NCBI GenBank assembly: GCA_902776435.1
Contig: CACYQB010000002.1
Coordinates: 93,401 to 157,400 of the forward strand
Length of the DNA stretch: 64,000 bases
Direction of reading: 5' to 3'
From: an uncultured Bacteroidales bacterium
Lineage (GTDB): Bacteria > Bacteroidota > Bacteroidia > Bacteroidales > Muribaculaceae
The notes under the pieces are model-generated. The model saw nothing but the letters and a program-made list of their open reading frames with translations, was not told the DNA's origin and searched no databases. A program made the translations under genes and the position numbers. Shown here one piece after another: positions 54,025-61,908 of the stretch (position 1 is the stretch's first letter; the number at the start of each line of letters is the position of its first letter).

Positions 54025-55080
54025 CTAGTACTTCTTCACCTCAATTTCGCCACGCAGGACGGCCTCAGCATTGGCTGCCAGTGCCGACATTTCATCCTCA
54101 CCGGGATAAACATGGACAGGAGCCATCCAGCCGATGCGCTTCTTGAGCTCATCAACCATATATTTCCAGTAGGCGATACCGCCAGTGATGATGATGGCAT
54201 CGATGTTACCGCACAGGACAGCGCCCTTCTCGGCGATGGCCTTGGCAATATGGTAGATCATCGCATTGATTACGAGTGTGGCTTTCTCATCACCTTCATT
54301 CATGCGGCGCTCAGCCTCAATCATGTCGGTTGTTCCCAGGTGTGAGAACACACCACCCTTACCGGAAATCATCTTGAGAATCTCATCTTTGGTATATTCG
54401 CCGCTGAAGCACAGGTTGATCAGGTCGCGGGCGGGCAGGCTGCCTGCGCGCTCGGGAGAGAACGGACCTTCGCCGTCAAGGGCGTTGTTCACGTCAACGG
54501 CACGGCCATGGTCATGAGCAGCTACCGAGATGCCACCTCCCAGGTGGGCAACGATGAGGTTAAGATCCTCATAACGCTTGCCGTGTTCCTTGGCATAGCG
54601 GCGGGCGATGGCGCGCTGGTTCAATGCGTGCCAAATGCTCTCGCGCTTGAACATGGATAAACCGCACACGCGGGCATAATCGTTCAATTCGTCAGTAACC
54701 ACAGGATCTGCAATATAGCAAGGACAATCCAGACCTTTGGCAATCTCGCGGGCAATAACGCAACCCAGGTCGCATGCGTGCTGATGCTCGCTGGCATAAG
54801 TTGCCTGAATCATGTTCTCATCTACTGCATACACGCCACCAGGCAGGGGCTTGGTCAAACTGCCACGAGCGACAATGGCATCAAACTTCACGGGAATACC
54901 GGCTTTTTCCAGCTCACCAAGGATCATCTGGCGGCGGAAATCAAACTGGTCGGTAATCTTGGCATACGGTGCCAACTCCTCTGCGGTGTGACGGATAACT
55001 TTGATCAAGAGGGGTTCGCCGTTCTCAACGACTGCCATTTTGGTGGATGTTGATCCAGGATTGATAACTAAAATCTTCAT
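54025..55080 (-). CDS. buk: Butyrate kinase
   Basis: Buk makes ATP from butyryl phosphate and ADP, the last step of a butyrate (or branched-chain acid) fermentation. In 351 residues the ASKHA fold is clear: NPGSTSTKMAVVENGE at the start, VAHLGGGISVAAHDHGRAVD, and ITGGIAYWKYMVDEL. Length is typical. ptb is 68 bases upstream on the same strand, so the pair is an operon. The real substrate could be propionyl, isobutyryl or isovaleryl phosphate. Confidence 0.95.
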   Translation of the reverse strand: MKILVINPGSTSTKMAVVENGEPLLIKVIRHTAEELAPYAKITDQFDFRRQMILGELEKAGIPVKFDAIVARGSLTKPLPGGVYAVDENMIQATYASEHQHACDLGCVIAREIAKGLDCPCYIADPVVTDELNDYARVCGLSMFKRESIWHALNQRAIARRYAKEHGKRYEDLNLIVAHLGGGISVAAHDHGRAVDVNNALDGEGPFSPERAGSLPARDLINLCFSGEYTKDEILKMISGKGGVFSHLGTTDMIEAERRMNEGDEKATLVINAMIYHIAKAIAEKGAVLCGNIDAIIITGGIAYWKYMVDELKKRIGWMAPVHVYPGEDEMSALAANAEAVLRGEIEVKKY

Positions 55081-55148
55081 TGTTATTTGTTTTAATGATT
55101 GGAGATTAAAGATTGTGGTTTAAAGTAATAGATTAAACTTTTTCCGCG

Positions 55149-56060
55149 TTATTCGGCTGCCATCGTGGCAACGGCCAGGCTGTAGAACTTCGACTGGGCG
55201 CTGTCAGCACGGGAGGGAACCACAGCGGGGCACTTGGCACCTAACAGCAGACCTGCGGTGCTGGCTCCGGCAAACAGGGTGATGGCTTTATAGAACACGT
55301 TTCCTGCCTCGATGTCAGGCATGATGAGCACATCGCTGTCGCCCTGCAGGGGAGAAGTCAGTCCCTTAGCCTCCATGGCGTGCATGCTGCATGCGCACTT
55401 GGCATCCAGGGGACCGTCAACGATGCACTTGCCCAGTTCACCCCTCTTGGCCATCTCGATGATCACGGGATAATCCTCGGTGAAGGGGAAATGCTTGCCG
55501 TTGACCTTCTCGGTGCAGTGGATAAGCGCTACCTTGGGCTCCTCGACACCGAAGTTGCGGGCTACGTTAGACATATATTTCACCATCTCGACACGCTGAG
55601 CCTGATTGGGGTAGGGAATTACAGCAGCATCGGTGAAAATCAACAACTTGTGATAGCTGGGGATATCAGCCACGGCGGCATGAGTCAGCACGTTGCCCTT
55701 GGGCAGGATGCCGGTCTCCTTGTTGAGCACGGCGCGCAGCAGGTTGTCGGTATTGATGAGACCTTTCATCAGCACGTCGGCCTTGTCTTCACGCACCAGA
55801 GCAACGGCCTTGGCAGCAGCATCGTCGGCGTCGGTGGCGTCAACATAGCTGATGTTATCGGCAAAGGGTTTCAATGCCTCGTTGGCTTTGAGCTTTTCCT
55901 CACAGCCTACAAAGATAGCCTGGATGAAGCCGGCTTCCAGCGCCTGAGCACATGCGGCGGGCGTCTTCTCGTCGGCAGGCCATACTACAGCAACACGTTT
56001 TTTAACATTGTTTTCTTTGAGATGAGCAAGCAACTCATCAAAATTCTTAATGGTATTCAT
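55149..56060 (-). CDS. ptb: Phosphate butyryltransferase
   Basis: Ptb exchanges CoA for phosphate on butyryl-CoA. The 303 residues open with NTIKNFDELLAHLKENNVKK and contain VLMKGLINTDNLLRAVLN and the C-terminal GNVFYKAITLFAGASTAGLLLGAKCPAVVPSRAD segment, typical of the Ptb/Pta_AcetylTr family. A -7 box is at 56103-56110. No butyryl-CoA-forming genes are in the window. Confidence 0.94.
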   Translation of the reverse strand: MNTIKNFDELLAHLKENNVKKRVAVVWPADEKTPAACAQALEAGFIQAIFVGCEEKLKANEALKPFADNISYVDATDADDAAAKAVALVREDKADVLMKGLINTDNLLRAVLNKETGILPKGNVLTHAAVADIPSYHKLLIFTDAAVIPYPNQAQRVEMVKYMSNVARNFGVEEPKVALIHCTEKVNGKHFPFTEDYPVIIEMAKRGELGKCIVDGPLDAKCACSMHAMEAKGLTSPLQGDSDVLIMPDIEAGNVFYKAITLFAGASTAGLLLGAKCPAVVPSRADSAQSKFYSLAVATMAAE

Positions 56061-56102
56061 TAGAATAAAATGTATAAGAAGTTAATGGTTTCATTGGATG
56101 CC

Positions 56103-56110
56103 CAAAATTA
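56103..56110 (-). promoter_or_regulatory. ptb-buk promoter -7 box
   Basis: TAATTTTG on the - strand, 42 bases before the ptb ATG. Confidence 0.55.
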
Positions 56111-56164
56111 CTACTTTTTTGCAACATACCACAAAATTTTTATCAACAACTTAAAAAAAATACC

Positions 56165-56172
56165 TACATTTG
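56165..56172 (+). promoter_or_regulatory. tatA promoter -7 box
   Basis: TACATTTG, 33 bases before the tatA ATG at 56206. Confidence 0.6.
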
Positions 56173-56205
56173 CATTCAGTAAGAACGCTTAATCAATTTG
56201 TAATT

Positions 56206-56421
56206 ATGGCACTGAACGGAATATTGGCTTTTTTTAACTTTGGAACGGGCGAAGTTATCGTCATCGTAGCGGTCATATTGCTGCTTTTCGGCGGCAAGAA
56301 AATTCCTGAGTTAATGAAGGGCATCGGCAAGGGCGTCAAGTCTTTCAGGCAGGGCATGAACGAAGTCGAGGATGAGCTGAAGAAGCCCATCGAGGACTCC
56401 GAGTCCGATAAAGATAAATAA
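56206..56421 (+). CDS. tatA: Twin-arginine translocase subunit TatA/E
   Basis: TatA forms the pore for folded proteins. The 71 residues (from ATG 56206) have one membrane helix (GEVIVIVAVILLLFGGKKIP), the FGGKKIPEL hinge and an amphipathic helix (GIGKGVKSFRQGMNEVEDEL), ending in an acidic tail. A longer frame starting upstream is not used because it has no promoter room. tatC follows after 87 bases. Confidence 0.93.
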   Translation: MALNGILAFFNFGTGEVIVIVAVILLLFGGKKIPELMKGIGKGVKSFRQGMNEVEDELKKPIEDSESDKDK

Positions 56422-56473
56422 AGGTGTTCCAGGTGACCTCCAATGGCTCTCCCAAATCCTGTCACCAAACTCA

Positions 56474-56508
56474 CCTAAAGCCTAGAACCTAAAACCTAAA
56501 GCCTAATC
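56474..56508 (+). repeat. Array of five CCTAAAR heptamers before tatC
   Basis: CCTAAAG, CCTAGAA, CCTAAAA, CCTAAAG, CCTAATC end exactly at the base before the tatC ATG at 56509, so the array fills the whole ribosome-binding region. Confidence 0.9.
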
Positions 56509-57294
56509 ATGGAGGAGCTGCAGGAGATGTCGTTTTGGGACCACATCGACGCGTTGCGCGCCGTGCTGATCCGTATTGTCGCTGTCCTGGTGGTGGCGAC
56601 TATTGTTTTGTTCTGCATGATGCCCTCCATCTTTGACTCGGTGATTCTGGCTCCTTGTCATGGCGATTTCGTGCTTTATCGCCTGTTTGAGCGCATGACC
56701 TCGTCGGTCTCATGGCTGCCTCAGTTCACTACCAACGGCTTTGAGGTCGAGTTGATTAACATCAAACTCGCTTCCCAGTTCTTTATCCACATGTCCACCT
56801 CGTTCTGGCTGGCCCTGGTATTGACGTTCCCCTTCGTCCTGTATGAGTTGTGGACGTTTATTTCTCCTGCTCTCTACCACAATGAGAAACAGGGAGTTAA
56901 AATGGCATTCTTCATCGGATGCTTTATGTTTTTCTTGGGTGTACTGGTAGGCTATTTTGTAGTCTTTCCTGTCACCCTGCGTTTTCTGGCCGACTATCAT
57001 GTCAGCCAGATGGTGCCCAACCAGATCTCGCTCGACAGTTACATGGACACCTTCCTGATGCTCATCTTTGTGATGGGTATCATCTTTGAGTTGCCGCTTG
57101 TGGCATGGCTGCTTGGCGTACTCGGCATGCTGCACCGCGGTTTCTTCAGGACCTACCGCCGTCATGCCATCATCGTTTTGCTTGTCCTGGCGGCCCTCAT
57201 CACCCCGACAGGCGACCCCTTCACCCTCATGGTCGTCTTCCTCCCCATTTACCTCCTCTTCGAACTCAGCGCCTACCTGGTACCCAGTGAATAG
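56509..57294 (+). CDS. tatC: Twin-arginine translocase subunit TatC
   Basis: TatC recognises twin-arginine signal peptides. The 261 residues have six membrane segments; the N-terminal MSFWDHIDALRAVLIRI is the LRxRL-type family mark, followed by the FPFVLYELWTFISPALYHNEK loop and ITPTGDPFTLMVVFLPIYLLFE near the end. tatB is not seen; in Bacteroidetes one TatA protein may serve both roles. It is co-directional with tatA. Confidence 0.95.
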   Translation: MEELQEMSFWDHIDALRAVLIRIVAVLVVATIVLFCMMPSIFDSVILAPCHGDFVLYRLFERMTSSVSWLPQFTTNGFEVELINIKLASQFFIHMSTSFWLALVLTFPFVLYELWTFISPALYHNEKQGVKMAFFIGCFMFFLGVLVGYFVVFPVTLRFLADYHVSQMVPNQISLDSYMDTFLMLIFVMGIIFELPLVAWLLGVLGMLHRGFFRTYRRHAIIVLLVLAALITPTGDPFTLMVVFLPIYLLFELSAYLVPSE

Positions 57295-57319
57295 GCTTTA
57301 GGTGGCATTCGCCCTCGAC

Positions 57320-57422
57320 TTCTCAAACAACCATAACAACAAACAAAGTTAACAACATAAATAACCAATTTTTTTAAAAAAAGTTGTTAGTGTTGTTCAG
57401 CGTTGTTCCTGTTGTTTGAGAA
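57320..57422. repeat. Palindromic GTTGTT-rich element, 103 bp
   Basis: TTCTCAAACAAC (57320-57331) and GTTGTTTGAGAA (57411-57422) are 12 bp perfect terminal inverted repeats. The inside is AACAAC-rich on the left half and GTTGTT-rich on the right, so the whole can fold back on itself. The same ends recur at 61425-61513 and 63769-63882. Confidence 0.75.
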
Positions 57423-57519
57423 CGTGAGTGTAAGCCTTTGTATAATTCGTGCAATTCGTGGATTGAATGTTGGCCGGCAGTCAGAGTTGTTAGTATTATA
57501 TAAAAAATGTGGCAATAAG

Positions 57520-57549
57520 TTGTTGATTCACGTTTTTTTATTACTTTTG
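57520..57549 (+). promoter_or_regulatory. Promoter of the first dockerin gene of the cluster
   Basis: TTG (57520-57522) and TACTTTTG (57542-57549) are 19 bases apart, 41 bases before the ATG at 57591. Confidence 0.6.
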
Positions 57550-57590
57550 TCAATTCAATCATTTTTATTAATCATTAAATACATTACATT

Positions 57591-59030
57591 ATGAAGAAAC
57601 TTTTCCTTTTGTTACTTGGCTTGATGGCAGCTGCCAGCGCCCATGCTCTTGTTCCTGCCGACCCCACTAACTTGACGTGGTATGACTGTGGCGACGAGAG
57701 CGGCCATAGCTATTTGACGTTTACTTTGCCTACCGTCGATGTCAACGGCACTCCTCTTGACATCGAGATGATGGGTTATCGCATCTACACCGACGATGAC
57801 CAGATTTTCACCTTCAACAGCGCTCTATATGAAAATATCTTTGGCAGCTCGACCGAAGTCTATTATTACAGCTGGGAGGCAGGTAGCGACCTGCAGAGCA
57901 ACGGTGTTTTCTTCTACCGCACCAACGCCGACGGATTTGAACGCTTCTTTAACACCCGCATTGGTGTCCAGGTGTTCTACGTGAACGATAACTTCAGCAT
58001 CGGCGGCGTTTCTAACATCGTCTATACCTATCTGGAAGATCCAGTGACCGAACTCCCCAAACCTTATCGTCCCTCTGTTGACTACTGGGAGGAGTGGGGC
58101 ACTTCTATGGAAGAACTATCTTTCAATATGGGTACCGACTTGGATGGGAATCCTGTGGCCGATGATTATCCCGGCAAGGCAGCCCAGTTTGTAGCTGAGC
58201 AAAATGGTGAAACTTTAGAATATACTCTTCTTGACCCAGATAAGGTGACCTATAGTATTTATACCGACGATGACCAAATCTTCGTGTTCACGCCTGAAGA
58301 ATTCCCAAATGATGTTCAGGAGCCCACGACCGAGATTCCTTTTGGCTACGCAGGTATTAAGATGGATGCTTCCTATTGCATCTATTTCGAGGATCGTCCT
58401 GCGGTTAACGTAGAAACTGACCGCTTCTTCAACTGGCGCATTGGTGTTCAGATGAACTATACGGTAGATGGGGTGAAGAGCTCATCGGACATCAGGTATC
58501 TGGAAGTGTTCCCGCAGATGCATGAGGCAGACCAAGTGACCTCTACCTCCTTCCTCGCCGACTGGAGCAGCACCGCAAACTCCATGCAGCAGTCGGGTTT
58601 TGTGGGCTATGACTTGTATGTGATTAACAAAAACGACCCCGAGGATAAAGTCGTGGTTACCGATATTCCCTCGCTGGTCAACGACGAAGGCGAGGAAATT
58701 GCAGGTGGCACCTATTTGGTAGAAGGTCTGACTCCTGGTGCTACCTATGAGTACTATGTCGTGGCAAAGCATCACTTTGGTTCTTCGACCACGAGGGATA
58801 TCCAGTCCGTGGTACGCGAGGTGACCCTGCCCGCCGAGGGGCATGGCTATGACTTGGGTGACGTGAACCACGACCACAAGGTGGCTATTGATGACGTGAC
58901 CTTCCTCATCGACTACCTGCTGGGTAGTGACAATGACATTTGCCCCATCTGCGCTAACGTGAACGGCGACAATGGCATCACTATTGCCGATGTCACAGCA
59001 CTCATCGACATCCTGCTCAGCGGCAATTGA
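57591..59030 (+). CDS. Secreted protein with duplicated domain, Fn3-like domain and dockerin
   Basis: 479 residues. After a signal peptide (KKLFLLLLGLMAAASAHA) a domain appears twice (about 15-160 and 160-305), marked by YRIYTDDDQIFTFN and YSIYTDDDQIFVFT and by FFNTRIGVQVFY and FFNWRIGVQMNY. An Fn3-like region follows (about 310-412), then a two-repeat dockerin (GDVNHDHKVAIDDVTFLIDYL, and NVNGDNGITIADVTALIDIL). I do not recognise the repeated domain. No outer-membrane sorting domain is seen. It is followed by a clear terminator. Confidence 0.8.
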   Translation: MKKLFLLLLGLMAAASAHALVPADPTNLTWYDCGDESGHSYLTFTLPTVDVNGTPLDIEMMGYRIYTDDDQIFTFNSALYENIFGSSTEVYYYSWEAGSDLQSNGVFFYRTNADGFERFFNTRIGVQVFYVNDNFSIGGVSNIVYTYLEDPVTELPKPYRPSVDYWEEWGTSMEELSFNMGTDLDGNPVADDYPGKAAQFVAEQNGETLEYTLLDPDKVTYSIYTDDDQIFVFTPEEFPNDVQEPTTEIPFGYAGIKMDASYCIYFEDRPAVNVETDRFFNWRIGVQMNYTVDGVKSSSDIRYLEVFPQMHEADQVTSTSFLADWSSTANSMQQSGFVGYDLYVINKNDPEDKVVVTDIPSLVNDEGEEIAGGTYLVEGLTPGATYEYYVVAKHHFGSSTTRDIQSVVREVTLPAEGHGYDLGDVNHDHKVAIDDVTFLIDYLLGSDNDICPICANVNGDNGITIADVTALIDILLSGN

Positions 59031-59069
59031 TTCCCTGAAGACAGCGACACGACATTAATCAATTAGATT

Positions 59070-59108
59070 TCAGGCGAGGGCACCACCCCCCTCGCCTGAT
59101 TTATTTAT
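59070..59108 (+). terminator. Terminator after the 57591 dockerin gene
   Basis: TCAGGCGAGG and CCTCGCCTGA form a 10 bp perfect stem over a 10-base loop, followed by TTTATTTAT. Confidence 0.85.
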
Positions 59109-59160
59109 AAAAACATAGACCTACCGCAATTCTGTTAACAGGGTGGCAACCTTCGTATAA

Positions 59161-59243
59161 TTAGCGCAACTCGTGGAATAAAATAGACGCGGATGCCAAT
59201 TAGTATTAGCGCAATTCGTGGATTTAAAAAGGACACGGATGCC
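59161..59243 (+). repeat. Two tandem copies of a 38 bp dispersed repeat
   Basis: Copy 1 at 59161-59197 and copy 2 at 59206-59243 both run from TTAGCGCAAyTCGTGGA to CGGATGCC. An inverted copy is at 63644-63681, and part copies are at 34440-34458, 59343-59366 and 63693-63720. Confidence 0.8.
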
Positions 59244-59368
59244 CCCAAAAAAGTTGTTTCGGTTGTTCAATGTTGTACCTGTTGTTTGAAAGAAAAACTT
59301 AGCGTCTTTGCGACTTAGCGTGAGGCCCAATTCTTAGTTTGAATTCGTAATAATTGAACGCGGATGCT

Positions 59369-59403
59369 ACTAAAGCCTAAAGCCTAAAACCTAAAACCTA
59401 ATA
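59369..59403 (+). repeat. Array of five CCTAAAR heptamers
   Basis: ACTAAAG, CCTAAAG, CCTAAAA, CCTAAAA, CCTAATA in exact register, far from any start codon but next to a GAACGCGGATGC repeat. Confidence 0.85.
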
Positions 59404-59556
59404 AACGGGATTTTTATCGCAGTTAACTTGTTATCCTTTATAAATCGAGCCTATCCTGCATACCAAAACACTATTAAAAACAGTAGTTTTTTGATTTCTG
59501 TTATTAAATTATCTAAAATATTTATAAGAAATAAGACATTGTAAAAAAAATAAGTG

Positions 59557-59564
59557 TAAATTTG
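59557..59564 (+). promoter_or_regulatory. -7 box for the first adhesin paralog
   Basis: TAAATTTG followed by GCGCTACTAACC; the paralog at 61729 has TACATTTGTAGCACTAACC, so the promoter was duplicated with the gene. The leader is about 140 bases and ends in a TTATTATTAACTTAAATTT stretch conserved between the two copies. Confidence 0.65.
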
Positions 59565-59709
59565 CGCTACTAACCTAGAATCGCATAGACTGATGCCAAT
59601 TTATTCTTTTTGTCAATAAGTCGAAACGATGTTATTTGGTATATTAACTTGATAGAAAAAACTTGTGTGTAAACTCTTATATTTATTATTAACTTAAATT
59701 TATCATTTT

Positions 59710-61338
59710 ATGAAGAAATTTTTATTCTTAATGTTGAGCGCCGCTGTTGCCGTTTCCGCTTCAGCTGGCATTAATGGTGCTAAGATCAGCAAGAAAGTTG
59801 CTAAGATTGAAGGCAAGTCTAAGACTGAGCAAGTTGCACGTGTTGCAAAGAGTGGTGTAGTTGCAACTCCCGCTCCCAAGTTCAGGGCTCCCGCTAAGGT
59901 GGAAATCCCCGCTGGTATGGTTGCTGTTACTTTGACTGCTGGTGATGTTTGGCAAGATGGCTCTGGCTACCAGATGCTGCTCGATGCTGACGCTACCGCT
60001 TATGGTACCATCATTCCCGAGACTGGTGGTCTGACCACTGGTGGCGATGCTACAGCTGAGACTTATGCAGAGTTTGAGTACAAGATCCCCGAGAACGCTG
60101 ATGGTGCAATGACCACTCAGAATATCGTTCTCAACAACAGCATCACAATCGTAATTCCCGCTGGTACTTATGACTGGTGTATCACTAACCCCACTCCTGG
60201 TGACCGTATTTGGATTGCATCTTCTAATGGCATCGGTGGCCGTTACGATGACTTTGAATTCCTTGAGGGTTACTCTTATGAATTCACGATGACACTTGAT
60301 GACGAAGGCCACGACGTGACCACCCTTACGCTTATTGATCCTAATGGTAATGAAGTGCTTGCTCCTGCTACTCCTGAATTAACAGTAAATCCCGCTGCAA
60401 ATTCTGCTACCGTTACCTGGGCTGCAGACGAGAATGCTACTGGCTGGAACTTGATTTGGAGACCCTTTGTTGACACATCTGGCAATCCTATTGATTGTGA
60501 CTTGAATGGTACCGAAGAGGAAATTGATGCAGACATGGCCGGTTGGCAGATTCTGGATAATGATGGTGACGGCAACACTTGGGGTATTATTACCACTGAA
60601 TCTGGAAGTACTGACTATTTCTTCTATTCACAGTCATATAAGTCTGGTGCTGCTTTGACTCCTGACAATTACCTGATTTCTCCGGTTTGCAAACTGCAAG
60701 GCGTCCTTGAGTTTGATGTGTTTGATTATGGTTATGCCGAGACCATGAGGCCTTATGTAATGACGAGTGACATGACTTCTATTGAAGAGGCTATTCCTCT
60801 GGGCGACGAAGATATCGTAACTCCTGGCGCACAAATGGAGAAGGTTCACTACAGCTTTGACTTGAGCGAGTATGAGGGCCAGATGGGTTCAATTCTTTTC
60901 CGTCACTATAACTGCACTGATGGTTTCTATCTGTTCCTCGACAACATCTTCATTGGCGACCACAATGCTACGATTGTTGAGCCCTACGAGTGGACCTTAG
61001 TTCAGGGGCTGACTACTCCCGAGTACACCATCGAGGGTCTGACTCCCGAGACCACCTATGAGGTAGCAGTACAGGGTTACAATCAGTTCTACACCTCTGA
61101 TGAAATTGGCTATACTACCTTCGTAACTCTGGCCGAGCAGGCTGGCATCCTGGGTGACGTGAACAAGGACGGCAATGTTCTGATCGACGACCTTACCGCT
61201 CTGATCGACGCTCTGCTGGGTGGTGTTGAGCTGGAAGAGACCGACACCTACAGCCCCGACAACGCTAACGTTAATGGTGATGAGACCGTAAGCATCGCTG
61301 ACGTTACCGCTCTGATCGACATGCTGCTTTCCAAGTAA
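59710..61338 (+). CDS. Secreted gingipain-adhesin-like protein with dockerin (copy 1)
   Basis: 542 residues. Signal peptide (KKFLFLMLSAAVAVSASAG), a ~40-residue basic spacer, then a DUF2436-like domain (about 70-210; AVTLTAGDVWQDGSGYQMLL and GDRIWIASS), a short Fn3-like piece, a cleaved-adhesin-like domain (about 290-420; LTPDNYLISPVCKL to FRHYNCTDGFYLFLDNIFIGD), a second Fn3-like part, and a two-repeat dockerin (from about 481; GDVNKDGNVLIDDLTALIDAL). DUF2436 and cleaved-adhesin domains are known from gingipains and haemagglutinins of Porphyromonas, where they bind haem or host matrix. Here the type IX sorting domain is replaced by dockerin repeats. It is one half of a tandem duplication with 61909. 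Confidence 0.85.
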   Translation: MKKFLFLMLSAAVAVSASAGINGAKISKKVAKIEGKSKTEQVARVAKSGVVATPAPKFRAPAKVEIPAGMVAVTLTAGDVWQDGSGYQMLLDADATAYGTIIPETGGLTTGGDATAETYAEFEYKIPENADGAMTTQNIVLNNSITIVIPAGTYDWCITNPTPGDRIWIASSNGIGGRYDDFEFLEGYSYEFTMTLDDEGHDVTTLTLIDPNGNEVLAPATPELTVNPAANSATVTWAADENATGWNLIWRPFVDTSGNPIDCDLNGTEEEIDADMAGWQILDNDGDGNTWGIITTESGSTDYFFYSQSYKSGAALTPDNYLISPVCKLQGVLEFDVFDYGYAETMRPYVMTSDMTSIEEAIPLGDEDIVTPGAQMEKVHYSFDLSEYEGQMGSILFRHYNCTDGFYLFLDNIFIGDHNATIVEPYEWTLVQGLTTPEYTIEGLTPETTYEVAVQGYNQFYTSDEIGYTTFVTLAEQAGILGDVNKDGNVLIDDLTALIDALLGGVELEETDTYSPDNANVNGDETVSIADVTALIDMLLSK

Positions 61339-61376
61339 TCTTAAATAAGGTAATGTAATTTAAGGTTTAAACATTT

Positions 61377-61414
61377 TTGAGGATGCGTCCCAGGATGCAT
61401 CCTCAATTTTTTTA
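61377..61414 (+). terminator. Terminator after adhesin copy 1
   Basis: TTGAGGATGC and GCATCCTCAA form a 10 bp stem with a 10-base loop and a run of T. The same terminator, with one loop change, follows copy 2. Confidence 0.9.
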
Positions 61415-61424
61415 CCCCCATTTC

Positions 61425-61513
61425 TCAAACAACCATAACAACAAACAACATAAACAACATTATTTAATATTTGGTTGTTCATGTTGTGTGATATTATTGT
61501 TCAAGTTGTTTGA
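61425..61513. repeat. Palindromic GTTGTT-rich element, 89 bp
   Basis: TCAAACAAC (61425-61433) and GTTGTTTGA (61505-61513) bound AACAAC-rich and GTTGTT-rich halves. Confidence 0.65.
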
Positions 61514-61728
61514 TAAAATCGGGGGCGGATGCCCCAAAAAAAAAAGTTGTTCTAGTTGTGAAATTTTGTTGTTAGTGTTGTTTGAGAAAACTTAGCGGCC
61601 TGGCGACTTAGCGTGAGGCTGGGGCGGCATACTATTTTTAATTAACCGAAATTGATAATTTTTCTGTATTTTTGCAAAAGCAGTGCAAAAAATTTACAAA
61701 AATTGAATGTTGCTTCTTATAATTGATG

Positions 61729-61736
61729 TACATTTG
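61729..61736 (+). promoter_or_regulatory. -7 box for the second adhesin paralog
   Basis: TACATTTG followed by TAGCACTAACC, as in copy 1. TATTTTTG at 61667-61674 may be a second promoter. Confidence 0.6.
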
Positions 61737-61908
61737 TAGCACTAACCAAGAGTTAACCAAAGTTCCAGTTCTGATTTTCTATGAATGACATCTGTATATT
61801 TGAGTTCCATCTGTATAAATGTTTTAATAGAATTGAATGAATGAAGTGCAATTGGATTTATAGTGTTTTAACTCCATATTTTATTATTAACTTAAATTTT
61901 TCTGTTTT

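Larger units (their letters stand above)
59031..59709. other. Repeat-rich gap before the adhesin duplication
   Basis: The 679 bp gap holds a terminator (59070-59108), two copies of a 38 bp repeat (59161-59243), a GTTGTT half-element (about 59246-59290), a CTTAGCG...CTTAGCGTGAGGC module (59298-59326), a heptamer array (59369-59403), AT-rich sequence, a promoter (59557) and a ~140-base leader. No gene is credible. Confidence 0.75.
61339..61908. other. Duplicated gap between the adhesin paralogs
   Basis: This 570 bp stretch holds the terminator at 61377-61414, the palindromic element at 61425-61513, a GGGGGCGGATGCCCC core (about 61522), a second GTTGTT half-element, a CTTAGCG...TTAGCGTGAGGC module (61591-61619), and two promoter boxes (61667-61674 and 61729-61736). 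No gene is credible. Confidence 0.75.

Noticed and set aside
28417-59403. CRISPR array (heptamer repeats)
   Set aside because: The units are 7 bp, directly tandem, without spacers, and no cas gene is present.
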